DNA of 64,000 nt from Chaenocephalus aceratus (GCA_023974075.1 CM043800.1:36051959-36115958), one strand, 5' to 3'; shown: positions 36,012 to 49,200, counted from the stretch's first letter. Notes: generated from the letters alone by a model not told the origin. Translations and numbers: made by a program.

Positions 36012-36690
36012 TACAGTGGAGGAAATAAGGATTTGATCCCTTGCCAATTTTTTTTATTTACCCACTTACAAATAAATGAACAGTCTATAATTGTAATGGT
36101 AGGTTTATTTTAACAGTGAGAGTAAGAATAAAAAAATTACATTATATGAAGATAAAAATGTATTTGCATTTAACTGTGGGAAATAAGTATTTGATCCCCT
36201 TGCAAAAAACAAGAATTCTGGCTCCCACAGACCGGTTACATAAGTCCTCTTCCTTTAAGAAAGTACTCCTAATATCAACTTATTACCTGTATAAAAGACA
36301 CCTGTCCACAGAATCAATAAATCAGATTGCAACCTCTCCACCATGGGCAAGACTAAAGAGCTGTCAAAGTACCTCAGGGACATGATTGTAGGCCTGCACA
36401 AGGCTGGGATCGGCTACAAGACCATCAGAAAGCAGCTTGGTGAGAAGGAGACTGTTGGTGCGATTATTCGGAGATGAAAAAAAATAAAATGGGCATCACT
36501 CAACAATCAATCGCCCTCGGTCTGGGGCTCCACACAAGATCTCACCCCGTGGGGTATTGATGATCATGAGAAAGGTGAGGTATCAGCCAAGAACTACACG
36601 GAGGAACTTGTTAATGATTTCAAGGCAGCAGGGACCACAGTCACCAAGAAAACTATTGGTAACACACGACACCATCATGGATCAAATCCT
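36012..36690 (+). pseudogene. Tc1/mariner-type transposon, 3'-truncated
   Basis: The 5' end reads ACAGTGGAGGAAATAAGGA, with an inner direct repeat GGGAAATAAGTATTTGATCC at 36178. The transposase starts at 36342 ([36 protein letters not shown]). It has several frameshifts and a deletion, and stops being recognisable after [11 protein letters not shown] near 36680. The helix-turn-helix region is present; the DDE catalytic core is absent. Confidence 0.85.
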
Positions 36691-36699
36691 CACCCCACA

Positions 36700-37070
36700 G
36701 TACAGGTCATCATCCTTGATGGGGCTGCTCTTGTGAACATGCTATGACCTGCTCTCAGCTGGAGCATGTCAGCAGAGTCGATGTCGTGTGGGATGAATAT
36801 TTCCCCAAAAGTCTGATGGCTGAAACACGCAGCAAGAGAGGGAAGGGAGTTCATAGACACGCTGAGCCATCCAGTGTCCTTCCTGGAAACTGGACTGTTC
36901 TCCTTCCTGGCAACCAGTGTGACGGCCCTCAACACTGGCAAACAAATAATCAGTATTTGCACCATGCACACATGAGGAGGATAACCACATCCTACTGCAC
37001 CGGAGATGCTGTGAAGGAAGGGTATAGCAAGGTGTCAATACGCACAGTTGACACTGATGTGTAGTACTGC
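36700..37070 (+). pseudogene. Remnant of an unnamed repeat-associated protein
   Basis: Fragments in shifting plus-strand frames: [64 protein letters not shown] associate these motifs with an abundant uncharacterised protein family repeated in fish and invertebrate genomes, from memory only. It abuts the truncated Tc1 copy. At least two frameshifts and an internal loss make it non-functional. Confidence 0.5.
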
Positions 37071-37113
37071 CTGTTTTTAAATGACATTTAATTATTTATT
37101 TATGCTGTATTTG

Positions 37114-37212
37114 TCTGGTCTATACTAAATAAAACAATATATACCAGTTCCCTATACTCTTTAAAATAAAGCCTAGAACTAAAATACAGGAAATTAGTCA
37201 ATGACCTGAGTC
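37114..37212 (+). repeat. Direct repeat, copy 1
   Basis: GGTCTATACTAAATAAA through CAGGAAATTAGTCAATGACC recurs at 39131-39225 in the same orientation with few differences. Confidence 0.85.
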
Positions 37213-37975
37213 TTCGGGGGGTCATAGTCTGTAATGGCTGACTCCTCTGTGTGTTTAAGCTCTCAAAAAACAGATTTATTTTAATACAAACTATGAGTTA
37301 TAGGCAGGTAGTTATACTCTGAACAGATCCAAAACATATATGTCAGTCACACCCATCATCTTGCTTCACATCAGAATTTATATGATGAAGCAATCTTTAG
37401 GAAACAAGGGAAATCTAGATTTAAGTACGTCAGTTTTTGCAAGTGCTAAGGCGGTAGGACTTTTGTTTTTAGTAATCTTATTTAGTAAATACAGGTTAGT
37501 TTAAATAACAAGAAACAGTGACATGGCAGGGACAAACATCCCTGTTGAATGTGCACCATTGTCTTCAGCCTTGCATCAAACACCAGATGGCGCTGTATAA
37601 CAGAAGTTTGTCATTCAAAGTCCCTCCTTTTCTGGGGAAGAAGGAGGACCGGTTGCATTCGGGTTTCTAACGTCCAAATCTTGCAAGAGTTTGTGGACTT
37701 TATTCAGAGCTGTCCACAATATGTTTTCATAAATCAACATCTTTGGAAATATTGTTTGCGGTTCTGGATGAAAATATTCTACAGACAATACATACATGTA
37801 TTCTGCCGGGTAATATATAAATATTTAAAACTCAATGGAGAAGTTATTTGAATTCAAGGATTCTTAGAAAATGCATACCCCTCACCTTTTGGCAAAGCCA
37901 CTTTATATTGACACAGACCACTGCAGGGTGGCCCAACACATCATGAAGAAAGGGAAGAAACACACTCCGGCGAAG

Positions 37976-38007
<32 letters not shown>

Positions 38008-38307
38008 GTGGTGTGTGTGTGTGTGGTCTAGCATTACTATACTTGTGGGACCTACATCTGTTTACATAGTCACGTCTGGGGACTCGCCTCCCTTATGGGA
38101 CAAATTGGAGGTCCCCATAAGGGGAATCATTAATTTTAGGGTCAAGACTTGGTTAGGTTTAGGATTAGGGTTAGGGTTAGGGTAAGGGTAAGGTTAAGGG
38201 TAAGGTTAAGGGTTAGGCGCATGTGGTGGTTTATGGTTAAGGTTAGGATAAGTCTCCAGGAAATGCATATAAGTCAATGTAATGTCCCCTGAAGTGATGT
38301 ATACATG

Positions 38308-38360
<53 letters not shown>

Positions 38361-38370
38361 CGACGTACTT
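37976..38370 (+). repeat. Repeat with (TG)n ends and telomere-like core
   Basis: (TG)n at 37976-38025 and 38310-38359 flank a block with GTCTGGGGACTCGCC and CCCCATAAGGGG. The block also holds TTAGGG-like units (38154-38216), interspersed with TAAGGG/TTAAGG variants. This layout recurs in fish genomes as a dispersed repeat; it is not a telomere. Confidence 0.65.
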
Positions 38371-38464
38371 ATTTCTAATGTTGGAGTGATCCTTTAACTA
38401 TATTGTTGTGTTACTCCAATTGTTTCTGTTTTGTTGTGAGCTTGTTATGTTGTATCATCATACG

Positions 38465-39110
38465 GTGGAGGAGAGTTGGCACGTACATTTACTCAAGTGC
38501 TGCTCTTAAGTAAAGTACAAGTAATTCAAAATTGTACTTAAGTATTTCCATTATTAAATACTACTTTATGCTTCCACTCCATTATATCTCAAAGGTGAAT
38601 ATAGAACTTTTACTCCACTTGATATATCTGACGTGCTGTACATGTCACTTGTTAGACACTTTTATCCAAAGCAACTTACATGCATTCAATACTGTGTAAA
38701 AACTATTATATCCCACCGCGCCACAGCCTCACTGTAGGAGCTTTTTCATATTGTGCATTAAAAAACATCTGATAAACCTTTAAGGTGATGAATCCTTCAA
38801 GATTAAACCAGTGGAATAACTGTTTCATCTACAAAAGGTAAAACAATTATCAAATGCATGATAAGGACAGCTGTAAACAAACACTATTAACTCCAATAAT
38901 GTCATTTATATTATGAGATGTAAGATATGAAAGACTGAGGCAGAAATGAGTACTGTAACAGTAAATGTTGCTGTTAAGCCCTCTGTATTTATTCTTGAGT
39001 GAGGTTTTTAAACACAGGACTTTTACTTGTAATGGAGTACTTCGACATTAATGTATTGGTACTTTCACTCAAGTTAGGAACTGAATACTTCTCCCACCCC
39101 TGCATCATAG
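38465..39110. mobile_element. AGTAC-rich MITE relative
   Basis: The left side (GTACATTTACTCAAGTGC, AAGTAAAGTACAAG) and right side (GACTTTTACTTGTAATGG, CACTCAAGTTAGG, TTCTCCCACCCCTGC) match the family at 6862-7906. The middle has a LINE-tail-like TTTTATCCAAAGCAACTTAC piece. Confidence 0.5.
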
Positions 39111-39130
39111 ACTTGTGTCGATTGTTTATT

Positions 39131-39225
39131 TCTGGTCTATACTAAATAAACAAAATACAAGTTCCCTATACTCTTTAAAATAAAGCCTATAAAGAAAATA
39201 CAGGAAATTAGTCAATGGCCTGAGT
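39131..39225 (+). repeat. Direct repeat, copy 2
   Basis: Second copy of the block at 37114-37212, about 1.9 kb downstream. Confidence 0.85.
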
Positions 39226-39229
39226 TACA

Positions 39230-42200
39230 CAACAGCTTCTCAGCAAGCCAACTAAAATGATGTAAGAAAGCTTGAAGGTGTACGATCTGTTAACCGCCTA
39301 AATCTACACAATATAATGTTTGACTCCTCTTGCCTTCTTCTGACGCAGATCACTAAACTAAAAGTCATTTTTTAGCCTTCGGATGTGACATTTGAGTACT
39401 GTCATACATGTGAGATGTACTTTGAACTAGAGGAGGTACACTTATGGAAACATGTCCTACTATAACAACAAGTATTACAGTAATGATTGCTTTTTATTAT
39501 ATTAAAAGATCATTATCACTGGAGAACAGGCGGGACTTCTGTGGTGAAATGCTTCGAAAGGCAAAACAGTCAAGTTTATGTGAGAATGAAAATAGAAAGA
39601 CGAACAATGCATTTCTTTCACTCATGCAAACCCTTGGTGGAGTTTTAGTGCACCGCCATTAGAGAAGATTGTGTTTCTGATTACAGCTGGTTGACGTAAC
39701 GTTTATTCATTCACGTTGAACTTTGAATTTATTGCAGTAATTGAAATTCAGTGGTCATTCCCAGAAATGGACGTGATGTTTGCATAGTATTTGCCTACAG
39801 CTCCTTTCCCCCTTTCTGCTCGTCATGATCTTTGTTTTTTATATGTGTTTTAGTAGTTTATATTTGCAGGTTCTTGTCATATTCATTTCACCCTTACAGT
39901 AAGCAGGTAACATGAAAGAAAGTCAGGATATCATCATAAGCTACAGGGGGATTACAAATATTCGTCCAACTTACTTTTCCGTTATCACTTTTTTAAACTA
40001 ATGACACACACTAATAGTCAATAACAGATTATACAATGACTGAGTAGCAGAGGTGCCTCTTCACAATAAGACTGTCTCATATTTCCACTGAACTGAATCA
40101 ACCTCCAAAATGTCCCCTTCAATGTAGGATCCACTGTTGACTTAGGCATTGTGAATTCACCCACAATACAACAGACAGCCACAAGCTGCTGTGCCATTGG
40201 ATTATTTCCATGTTCTTTCTATTCAGGGAATATACCATAAACTTTGCAAATAAGAAAAACAAAGCCCTCTTTGCTTTTTTACGTACGTGAGAAAAAGAAA
40301 CACTGTTTATGTGGGTGGATATCCACATACAGTACACACAGCATATATACAGTACATATCGTTTTTAATCTGAATGAACACTCAAATTTAATACAAATGT
40401 GACATGAGAGTTACATACAATGCATTCATTCTTTAGTCGAACATTATTCAAATGTCACTTGTAGACATGTAAAGAAATAGCTCAGGTTTGAACGGTGAAA
40501 CAAACGGTAGCTAATTCAAGATAAATGATGAATTCAACCCTAATTTACTCCTGAAAACACTCCGTGATAGTGCATTAAGGATTTCATTATGGTAGCCAGA
40601 GATACTATAATTATCTATCAATTTAAAAAATTGGAATCTCATCGCTAAAACATTGTCGTTTAAAAAGAGCACATCATTAATTGAGTTATATGCAGAGTTT
40701 ATACAATTATGTGGTAAAAAAAACAACCTAAACTGACCAAAAACCTTCAAAACAACACCTTCATTTATGGCTTTACTGAATGAAAAGCTACGGCCTCGTA
40801 AGATTGTAAATGAAGGGGTGGTTTTTGGTTTTGGTCAGTCCTAATGGAACGTTATACCCTTTACAGTATGCATACAATCCATTCATAACGCCATATATTA
40901 AATTCCAATATATTTTAAAATCTATTTTTAATGGTATTTGAAGCCATCAACTAACTCAACTTCATTTAAGGTTGAACACTGACAGGGATTCGCTTTGATA
41001 TGATTAAGGTGTGGTACAATACTTGCTTACAATGCAGGTGAAGTGAACCGTGTGAATAACTGACGGGTAGTCTGGTCCACTTTAATGAGTAAACTAATGG
41101 GGGAGGGGACACTAGCCAAACACTCATTCGTTCATCATTACCCTTAGTTTAAAAAAAGGAAGTAACTAAAATATAACTTGTGTAGGCTATATGGTCTTGT
41201 TGCATTGATCTGGGTTAACGTGGAGCCGGCTGAAGACTCAAGACTGAGGGCCCGCTCTTTCAAGACACCAACACAACTAAGAAAGACTCCTTCCATACTC
41301 GTTATTTCATGTATTTGTTGCGATCAGATGCAAAGGGCAAATTTCAATTTTAAACAAAAATGGACAAGTGCAATATCCAAATCGAAGCGAGTGCATTGTT
41401 TAGTAAAGGCAAAATATGTGAACATATTCTAAATGAAATATCGTGGTGCTGCAAGGAAGTCCTGGACTAAGAACTTTTCTAAAGACTTAAAATAAAACTG
41501 AAAAGGAATGCTGTTCAATCGATTAAACATTTATTCGCATTATCACAATAATAATCTGTAATTAATGATTATTAATTACCAGTATATAGTAAATAAAACA
41601 TGTGTGGTGGTTCAGAAAAGCATGAAAAACTGACAAGAGAAATTATAGGGGTTTGAACCTTTAGTATTTACATGATTTCTGAATTATTAAGTCCCACAAT
41701 TTTCCGACACTTTGCTAAAACTTTGAGAAGCTGCCGTCACTAAGAGCTTCTTCACTCCTGTGCAACTTCAAGAAACTGGCTATCGCCTGTTGGGCAAAAT
41801 GCCTTTCCTCCATCTTCACCACACCTAAGCCAACGGGTGCATCACAGCAGTTACAGTGGAGGTAGTTATGGCTGCTCACTGATGTCCGCTGATTGAAGTC
41901 AATGTCAAAAGCCTTTTCACTGCCATGTGATTCATGATAAACTGTAGTTCGGGAGCAACTTTGGGTCAAAATTGGTAATGTGAATAAATTGCCCTAATTC
42001 TTTTTGTAAACAGGCTGAGGTTTCCAGATGTATCACGAGTGTTTGACATCGACATCTTATCTTAATATAAAAAAGTATACATCTTAATAGCTTTATCAGC
42101 CAAAATCATTGCAATGATTATTTTTTCAAAATTGTGCAACCCTTCTGTATTTAATGAAACAGATGTCATCAATACTTTTATACTAACAATGAAATGACAA

Positions 42201-42595
42201 TAGGAGAACATTGCAACAAAAGGTTGCTCCTTATGGATCTACTGAGGCTTCTTACCCAACACTCTCGATGGATCAAATAATCCTTCTATTTGTCAAATAA
42301 ATCATACAGTACAGTAAGTCCTTGTTTATGGCATTACCATCTTCGATACCAACGGCAAACATACATGGGTAACTTCAATGGAACCACCATAGCAAACAGT
42401 CTGTTCTTTTCTATTAACAAATATAATGTGAAAATCCACTGAATATTTCTTAAAAACAAAACACATTGATTTGTTACAAACTTAGAATTGTTTTCTTTTA
42501 AATTACATATTTTACATAAATAATGTATCTATAGACTAAGTAGTATATAGTATAGCTGTCCCATACTGCATAGTTGTTGTTGTGTGCTGTGCTGA
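39230..42595. other. No gene recognised
   Basis: AT-rich sequence without Ig exons. The 84-codon minus-strand frame at 41715-41969 has a HCNCCDAPVGLGV stretch that I could not assign. Otherwise nothing is supported. Confidence 0.35.
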
Positions 42596-42599
42596 AGCG

Positions 42600-42825
42600 C
42601 AATTCTGTATTCACTGTATTTATTATTATCTGTGTATTTATTCCTATTTATACATTTCCCATCTATTTACCTTTATTTTGTATCATTTATTTGGTACATA
42701 CTTCTGATGATTGTGTAACTGACTGTTTTGCAATCTGGTTAGACCATCCTTAAATTTCGTTACACTGTGATTGCATTTTTTGTAATGACAATAAAGTAAT
42801 CTAATCTAATCTAATCTAAATCCAA
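42600..42825 (+). mobile_element. LINE 3' UTR with (TCTAA)n tail
   Basis: Ends TGACAATAAAGTAATCTAATC with repeated CTAAT units, a typical target-primed 3' tail of fish non-LTR elements. No coding remains. Confidence 0.6.
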
Positions 42826-43496
42826 GAGAAAAAGCTCCTGGGAATCCTCTTAGATTACTGAATTCTCACAAAACACTTAAATACATTGTTGCAGAGGTGG
42901 ACAATTGAGTTGCTGCATTTAAAATATGTGCAAATGTAACACAAAACTGTTACTCAGCATTTATCGTCACATTTTACAGGAGATTAAATAATGAAACGGA
43001 GCAAAGCGAAATAAGAATACAGAACAGGTGATGTTGAAATGCATAATTTTCTAGGTGGGTTATTTGTTAACAACAGTTTTGGCACTTAAAATTCATCAGA
43101 AAAAGTTGTGTTTGGACTCTATGCTATAGTTTGACATTTTATATAACTGAAATAAAGGACGAAAACAATTTTAAAAAAAGCATGTTGTTGAACAAGTCTG
43201 GTTAAGTTTGGAACTAAATTATTTATTGTGTTAACTGAAAATCGAGCCTTTAATAGTGTTTTATTTGACAGATTGTTATAGATTTTTTTATCTCACTGTC
43301 AACTTGTATATTTCCTACTTTTTAATACCGTTTTATTTATATTTTGAGATGTTTTAAATTTAAGAAATTGTTTAATTCTACTCTTAGTTCCTACTTATGT
43401 GCAATGCCTGTTTTGTATGCTCAATTTGGGATCAATAAAGTACGTCTTATCTAATCTTAAATACAAATATGAATTTCATCATATTGGTGATGGTGG

Positions 43497-43497
<1 letters not shown>

Positions 43498-43528
<31 letters not shown>
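43498..43528. repeat. Poly(G) run of 31
   Basis: 31 consecutive G. Such runs are rare and error-prone; the length should be treated as uncertain. Confidence 0.9.
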
Positions 43529-43529
<1 letters not shown>

Positions 43530-43794
43530 TCAAGGACCTGGAATACTGGAGTGAAATAGAAAGTCTTGTGCATTGAGTTGGATAAACTGCCGTGAAACTA
43601 TGGGCATAGATATGTCTCATAATTATTTGTGTGAACATAAAAATAATTTGTGTGTAAATGTGATTTGTAAATGTAAAACACCATCCACAAATGCATTTAA
43701 AAGATTTGCAAACTCACAAATACATTTTCAAATGTAAAACGGATTTGCAAATATGCTAAATATTTTCACAAATAAAAAAAAGATATGTTTCATT

Positions 43795-44237
43795 TCATTT
43801 CAAACCTTTATTTAAACAGATAAATCCCATTGAGATCATTGATCTCTTTTTCAAGGGAGACCTGCTCAAGTAGTTCCACATGAAACATAAAAACATAAAT
43901 AGAACAACAAAAGCATCATTTACATAATTATCCACATGAGCAGGTACCAATAGCTTCCGATTGAGTAGCATCCAACCGAGCTTTAAAAACATTTAGTGGC
44001 ACCAGATTGTTCAGTTTCCATTTCATTTGCAGACTATTCCAAGACAGAGGAGCTGCGCATCTAAAAGCTGTCTTCCCTAAGACAGTCCTAGCAGTTGGCA
44101 CATTTAATAAAACCACAGCATGCGATCTCAGGCAGTAGCCACTTACAATTTTCCGTGAGATCAGGGAGCAGATATAAGATGGAAGTTTCCCTAACATGGC
44201 TTTGTATATAAAAATGTACCAGTGTTGAGCCTCCATG
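43795..44237 (-). pseudogene. 5'-truncated LINE ORF2 C terminus
   Basis: The minus frame reads HWYIFIYKAMLGKLPSYICS, FRCAAPLSWNSLQMKWKLNN and FKARLD, the end of a LINE reverse-transcriptase ORF. A 3' UTR with CCCATTGAGATCATTGATCTC and CTTTATTTAAACAG follows. It is cut at 44237, where the Harbinger element begins. Confidence 0.7.
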
Positions 44238-44712
44238 GCGCATTTCCACTGCAGCGGGTAGCCCCGTTTAAGCGTCCTTAACCGTCCTCAAGCGGCCAGG
44301 CCAGTTTTTGGTGGCCTTTCCATATAGCCTAGCACCGGCTAGCGGGTACTTTCCCCCTCTTTTTCCGGCCCCATAAAATCGTGGTTCTATTTATCAGACC
44401 AGACCAGGCCAGGGCTGTGACGTCAACACTCTCGACTGCTGATTGGTCAGAGAGAATCGTCACAAGATCGCGCGCGAGTTCATCCCTAGCGTCGCATATA
44501 TATTTAGAAGCAAGCTTGCAGCATTTTTATAAACAGCATTTTGTAAACGGAGGAGCTACAAAAATGGCTACGTTTTTTAAGAAAAGCACACCGTGCTCGA
44601 CCGAGGAGGTGACGACGTTCCTTCATCTCATTGGGGATGATAAAATCCAGCGGGAGCTCGACGGAACAACGCGAAATGTAAAAGTGCACTCTGCAACGGC
44701 TTTACTGGAGTC

Positions 44713-45362
44713 TGTTAGGAGATTCAAATGTTAACTAGGCCGCATTTCCAAATCTCCCCGCGTCCTTAAAACAAGCTGTTATCTTACATGAAGGAATCCA
44801 GAGCATACAATTAACCGTTTAACAATAATCTACTTTAATGGTAATATACAATGCAATACAATCAAATACATTACCATACACAACCATATCGTATCATATG
44901 AATAATGTCAGGAGTTTGGCCTACTCCTGGCTCCTGCCCACAGGCCGCCAGACCTCCCAGTCCCAGCGACGCGAGAAGAGAGAGACAGAACACAGCGGGG
45001 TTCCTGTCTATATACCTCGCTGACCCAAAGGAGTTATCTGCGCCTCCCTTCCAGACCAGTGATTGGCTGCCCAAATTAGTATCAACAGCTCACATTCTTA
45101 AGTCCCCAATCCCAGTGGCTCAGCTTCCTTATCACAGGGATCTGAGATGACTGTATGTCAACTCACACCTTCCCCCTCTTCCTTTGTCCTCACAAAACCA
45201 AATGTTCACAGGCCCCTACATTTCCAGAGACCACAGTGGGGTCTTGCTTCACCTTCCCTTTGTCCTCAAAAAGCCAAATGTAGCAGGCCCCAAATTCAGC
45301 TCACAGTTTCTACATAAAACATTTTTCCCTTTTAAGCTTCACAGTACAAATATTTCCTTACA
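44713..45362 (-). repeat. 3' LTR (minus-strand element)
   Basis: Plus strand starts TGTTAGGAGATTC and ends ATATTTCCTTACA. Compared with the other LTR it differs by few substitutions but many single-base indels. Confidence 0.88.
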
Positions 45363-45374
45363 ATTCCCTCTTTT
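45363..45374 (-). promoter_or_regulatory. Polypurine tract of the LTR element
   Basis: The minus strand reads AAAAGAGGGAAT directly before the 3' LTR (TGTAAGG). This is the expected plus-strand priming site. Confidence 0.65.
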
Positions 45375-45489
45375 GCACTCTTAAAAAAGAGTGCCAACTC
45401 CACAAGGAACTATTGTCTGACCATAATGAGCGGATGCACGGCACACAACACACACCCACTGTTAGTCTTTGTCATGGATACAACTCGAC

Positions 45490-45945
45490 TGGTTCAATCA
45501 GACCTCTCTCTGAGGACAGGATGGGCTGGTTAACGCAGCACATTTAGGGCGCCAGGACCCTGTGGTAGTTTCTTCAGACAGTAGATTTTATTCTCAGTGT
45601 CCACAGTGAAGGGCACTCCGTCCAGGCTCTCGTTGCAGATGACGCAGCGGAAGCAACCGGGGCGGTAAGACTTCCCCAGGGGCCTGCCGGCCTGCATGTC
45701 CAGATCAGATGTCCACATGCGTTGCACTTGTCTGCAGACTGCTGGAACCCAGAGTACAGAAAGTCCTCTTCACAGAAAAACCTTCCTGCGTCATAGTAGA
45801 ACGCCTTCCCTCTCAGCCTTCGACTACAGGCGCTGCAGGTGAAGCAGCTGTCATGGTAGAGGCTGCCCATAGCTTGGCAGGGCCTGGCTGGCTCCATACA
45901 CCGTCTTGTTGCACTTAACCCACACTCCTGTTTCAGCGAGAGTGG
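45490..45945 (-). pseudogene. LIM-domain gene fragment (LIMD1/Ajuba/WTIP type) captured in LTR element
   Basis: Uninterrupted cDNA-like sequence of the start of a LIM region: [85 protein letters not shown]. This spans LIM1 and most of LIM2 and fades into LIM3 (NQPIL). At least three frameshifts break it, and the first LIM1 cysteine is Trp. The host proteins are zinc-binding scaffolds in adhesion and Hippo signalling. Absence of introns suggests capture as RNA. It lies just before the 3' LTR. Which of the three paralogues is the source is unclear. Confidence 0.75.
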
Positions 45946-45959
45946 AGTCCCCTGTGCCA

Positions 45960-46262
45960 TCATGGCTTGCCGTGTCTTTTGTCCCCTCTGATCCGCTGAC
46001 GGCGGCTTCTGGCTGCCCGCTAGAGAGATGTCTTCCTTCTCCTCCGGCTTGCTGATGGCGGCTTCCGAGTCGCTGCTGAATAGATGTCCTCCCGATCGTA
46101 CTTCTCCGGTCCGATGATGATGCCTCCTGGACGACTGCTGGATGGATGTCCTCCCGATCCTCCTTCCCCGGTCCGATGATGCCTCCTGGGACGACTGCTG
46201 GATGGATGTCCCCGAGGTCCTTCTCCTCCAATCCGCTGATGACAGCATCCGATGTCGACCTC
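45960..46262 (-). repeat. 60-62-bp minisatellite, about five units
   Basis: Units share GATGTCCTCCCGATC, GGTCCGATGATG and CGACTGCTGGATG; outer units are diverged. The unit length is close to a multiple of three, so the minus strand stays open ([15 protein letters not shown] type repeats). It lies directly upstream of the LIM fragment in the same frame. Confidence 0.8.
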
Positions 46263-46289
46263 CATGATGAGAGGCCTGATCCGTCCTGA

Positions 46290-49200
46290 TGTCGTCTAGG
46301 GTCCCGCAGGTGTACCAGTTGTCCCCCTTTCCTTGTAGGCGGACGTCATTGGATATCCTCTACATCACTCGGTCGGGGCCGGAGAGCCTGGGGTTGACAG
46401 TCAGCCTCCTGCGTCTCGGGTCCCTCTTTCGGCCGTCAGCAACCTGTGTGGAGAAATCTGATACAAATCCCTCAAGCCTACGCTCCGGGCTCTGGGGCCC
46501 TCGGCTGTTTGACCCACCAGTGCGTGGCAACTTGGAGCCTGTTGGTGGGGTGTCTTAAAACCACAGACGTCTGTGCACAGGTTTTCTAAATTAATTGTGC
46601 AGCTTCAGAATCTTAATACTTGGACTGTGCCCACTAAATAAGAACCCCAACATCTTTAGGTAAACTAAATAACATATTTCAATAGCTCTGAATTTCTGAC
46701 AAGCATCTGTATTTATTTTTAAATGAAATCCCTGAGATCCCATTAAAAATCTAAAAATATGATTTGAACTGTTAATGTTTCTGGTAAAGAAACACACTAA
46801 TCTTATGGATTCAAAAACAACCAAAATCACAATACTAACAAAGTGAATGGCTTCCTGGTGATACTGCTTCTACCCGTCAGTGCTTAGATATTATCCCACT
46901 AAAAAATGAATACAGAATTCCCACAAACTGTCCTCAAATGTCTTTCTATTACAAATGTAGATGAAATGTATATCCCCATAATGACCTAAACAATAAAGTC
47001 TATGGCTTTTACTTCTTTACCAGGCTAGTTACATGATGTTGTCTGTTGAAACATTACTCACAGGTCAGCTCCCAGCATTCCATTCTGGACTTACATCTCT
47101 CCCAGCAGCCCCTTGGCCAATGATTCTCTATCTGTGTAACCTGCTATAACTCAATCAATATTAGAGACATGTCAACATTCATCAAACAGTGTGTTATCCC
47201 CAAATATGGAGCAGGTCAATTCTAAAACTGTCAATCAATGGTCAGATTGAACAATGGAGTTGGGCCAGCCGGTTCCTTTCAGTCCCTAAATGAAAAATGT
47301 ACATTGTAAAGTTTACACTCCCCCTTTTTTACACATTCTCTCATGTGTAAACAAAAACCTGTATGGGAAGAAAACCTTCAGGTCATAATGGATTATAAGA
47401 CAATACCAAACATTTTCCCAGTAAACACTTGAGAGTGTTTCTCTCCATCATTCAGTCCTAAAAGAAACAGAATTCCAAATTTCATAGTTTGAGTTTCACA
47501 TTCTGCAAACAGCCACCTCCTGTGGGAGTGAAACATCATGTGTTAGTCCAAAACATGCTTGATTAGTCATCGTTTAAATCATGCAGTTGCACTGATCAGG
47601 TGCAGACATACACACACTCACACTCACACTCACACTGTCAGGTTGTAAAGTCAGGTTTGGTCAGGTTCACCTCAGAGTCAGTCATTGAGAGTGCCTTCCC
47701 AAGTTACCCTGTCGGTCAGTTGGTCTCAGTCTTTTTGGCCATGTGTCGTGCTCTGCAGAGACTCCGTCTTCCAGCACAGGCCAGCATCCTCCGTCTATAC
47801 AAATCTGTATATATGGAGCGCCATCATTTATTAATTCACAATTACAACTATAATGTTCAAGATATCTCCAACCCCTCCTTGCGTTTCCCACATTCCCTGA
47901 AAAGTGTCTAGCCAAAAAAAATGTCACTTCCTTATTGTACTATTACTATTACTGCAATTCATTTACACCTAATTAGTATTAAAATGACTAATAGATCTAT
48001 TTCAGAAACATGTGTACATCACTATCTTGTGTCAAAACATTACTAGGATCTGTAAAGATCTGCTATGTATTCCATAACTCATTCTATCAATTTATCTTCA
48101 ATTCTGGTGCACTTAAAGAACAATGTTACCCTCTTTCACAGTGCGTGGAACCCTGGGTGTCCTGAACATGTAACCAGTACCTCAAATTGAAATACTATAT
48201 TTTGTTTAGAACCAGCTTTCCCTTCAACATGACCTATATAAATAAATATGTATCTGATCTTATAGAGCTGTTACTAAAACTCTCCCTTTGAACTGATCAA
48301 TACTGTAACAAATTAAAACACTACCAAATTCACACACGAATAAAAAATCCAGTGCATACTTCCTTCATGCCCCCCCCCCCTTTTTTTTTTTTTTTTTTTT
48401 GTATTAGACTGATTGTCCACTTCCCTTTAATAGTTCCCCTCTTTTCCGCTATTTTTATTTACCACTTGACTAATTTATGGTCCATACATCTTCTTATCTT
48501 CACTTATTTATCAAGTCAATTCAAGTTCTTTACAATACATTAGTAGATACCTTGTGGAGTCTTCACAATAACTAATCCCCTCTAGGATATGAAATCCATT
48601 CATCTTCAAGCAGATACTATGTCCTTATTTATGTTTTGTTCACGATAACAATGGTATAACAACCACACGTCTTCAATTCTGGTCCACCTAAAAATCAATG
48701 TTAAACTCTTTAGCAGTGTGTGGAACCCTGGATGTCCGAACATGCAAACCATTACTCCCTCCTTTATCAAGGATTTAAAAACAGAAGTCATTTCATATTT
48801 CCTATGGTAATTAATATGCTACAATGGTGAAATCAATTATTTAGATTGGAATACTATATCTGGCTTGGCACCAGCTCTCCCTTTAACATTATCCATACAG
48901 ATAAAGATTTGTCCTATAGAGTGGTTCCTAAAACTATCCCACTACTTTATTCACACGTGAATAAAAAATGTCAAGAATATTTTGTTAACCTTATGAAAAA
49001 ATTGAAGAATATGGTTGTACTCTGAACCCTCAGTGTGTTCTCATTTTACTCTAATAGTCTACTGCTATTTTTAATTTAATAAATCTTTCTGTCTTTACGT
49101 ATTTATGCTTTAAATGTGCGTTTTGTGAATAAGTGTGTTTATGTGTAAACTCACTCATTCCCGTTTCCTTTTCTCCTCCTCTGGTTTTCTCAAGCCGTGA

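Noticed and set aside
38154..38216. Interstitial telomere
   Set aside because: Only a few exact TTAGGG units mixed with TAAGGG/TTAAGG variants within a dispersed fish repeat; not a fusion site.
41715..41969. 84-codon minus-strand frame with HCNCCDAPVG
   Set aside because: No assignable family and no supporting splice or element context.
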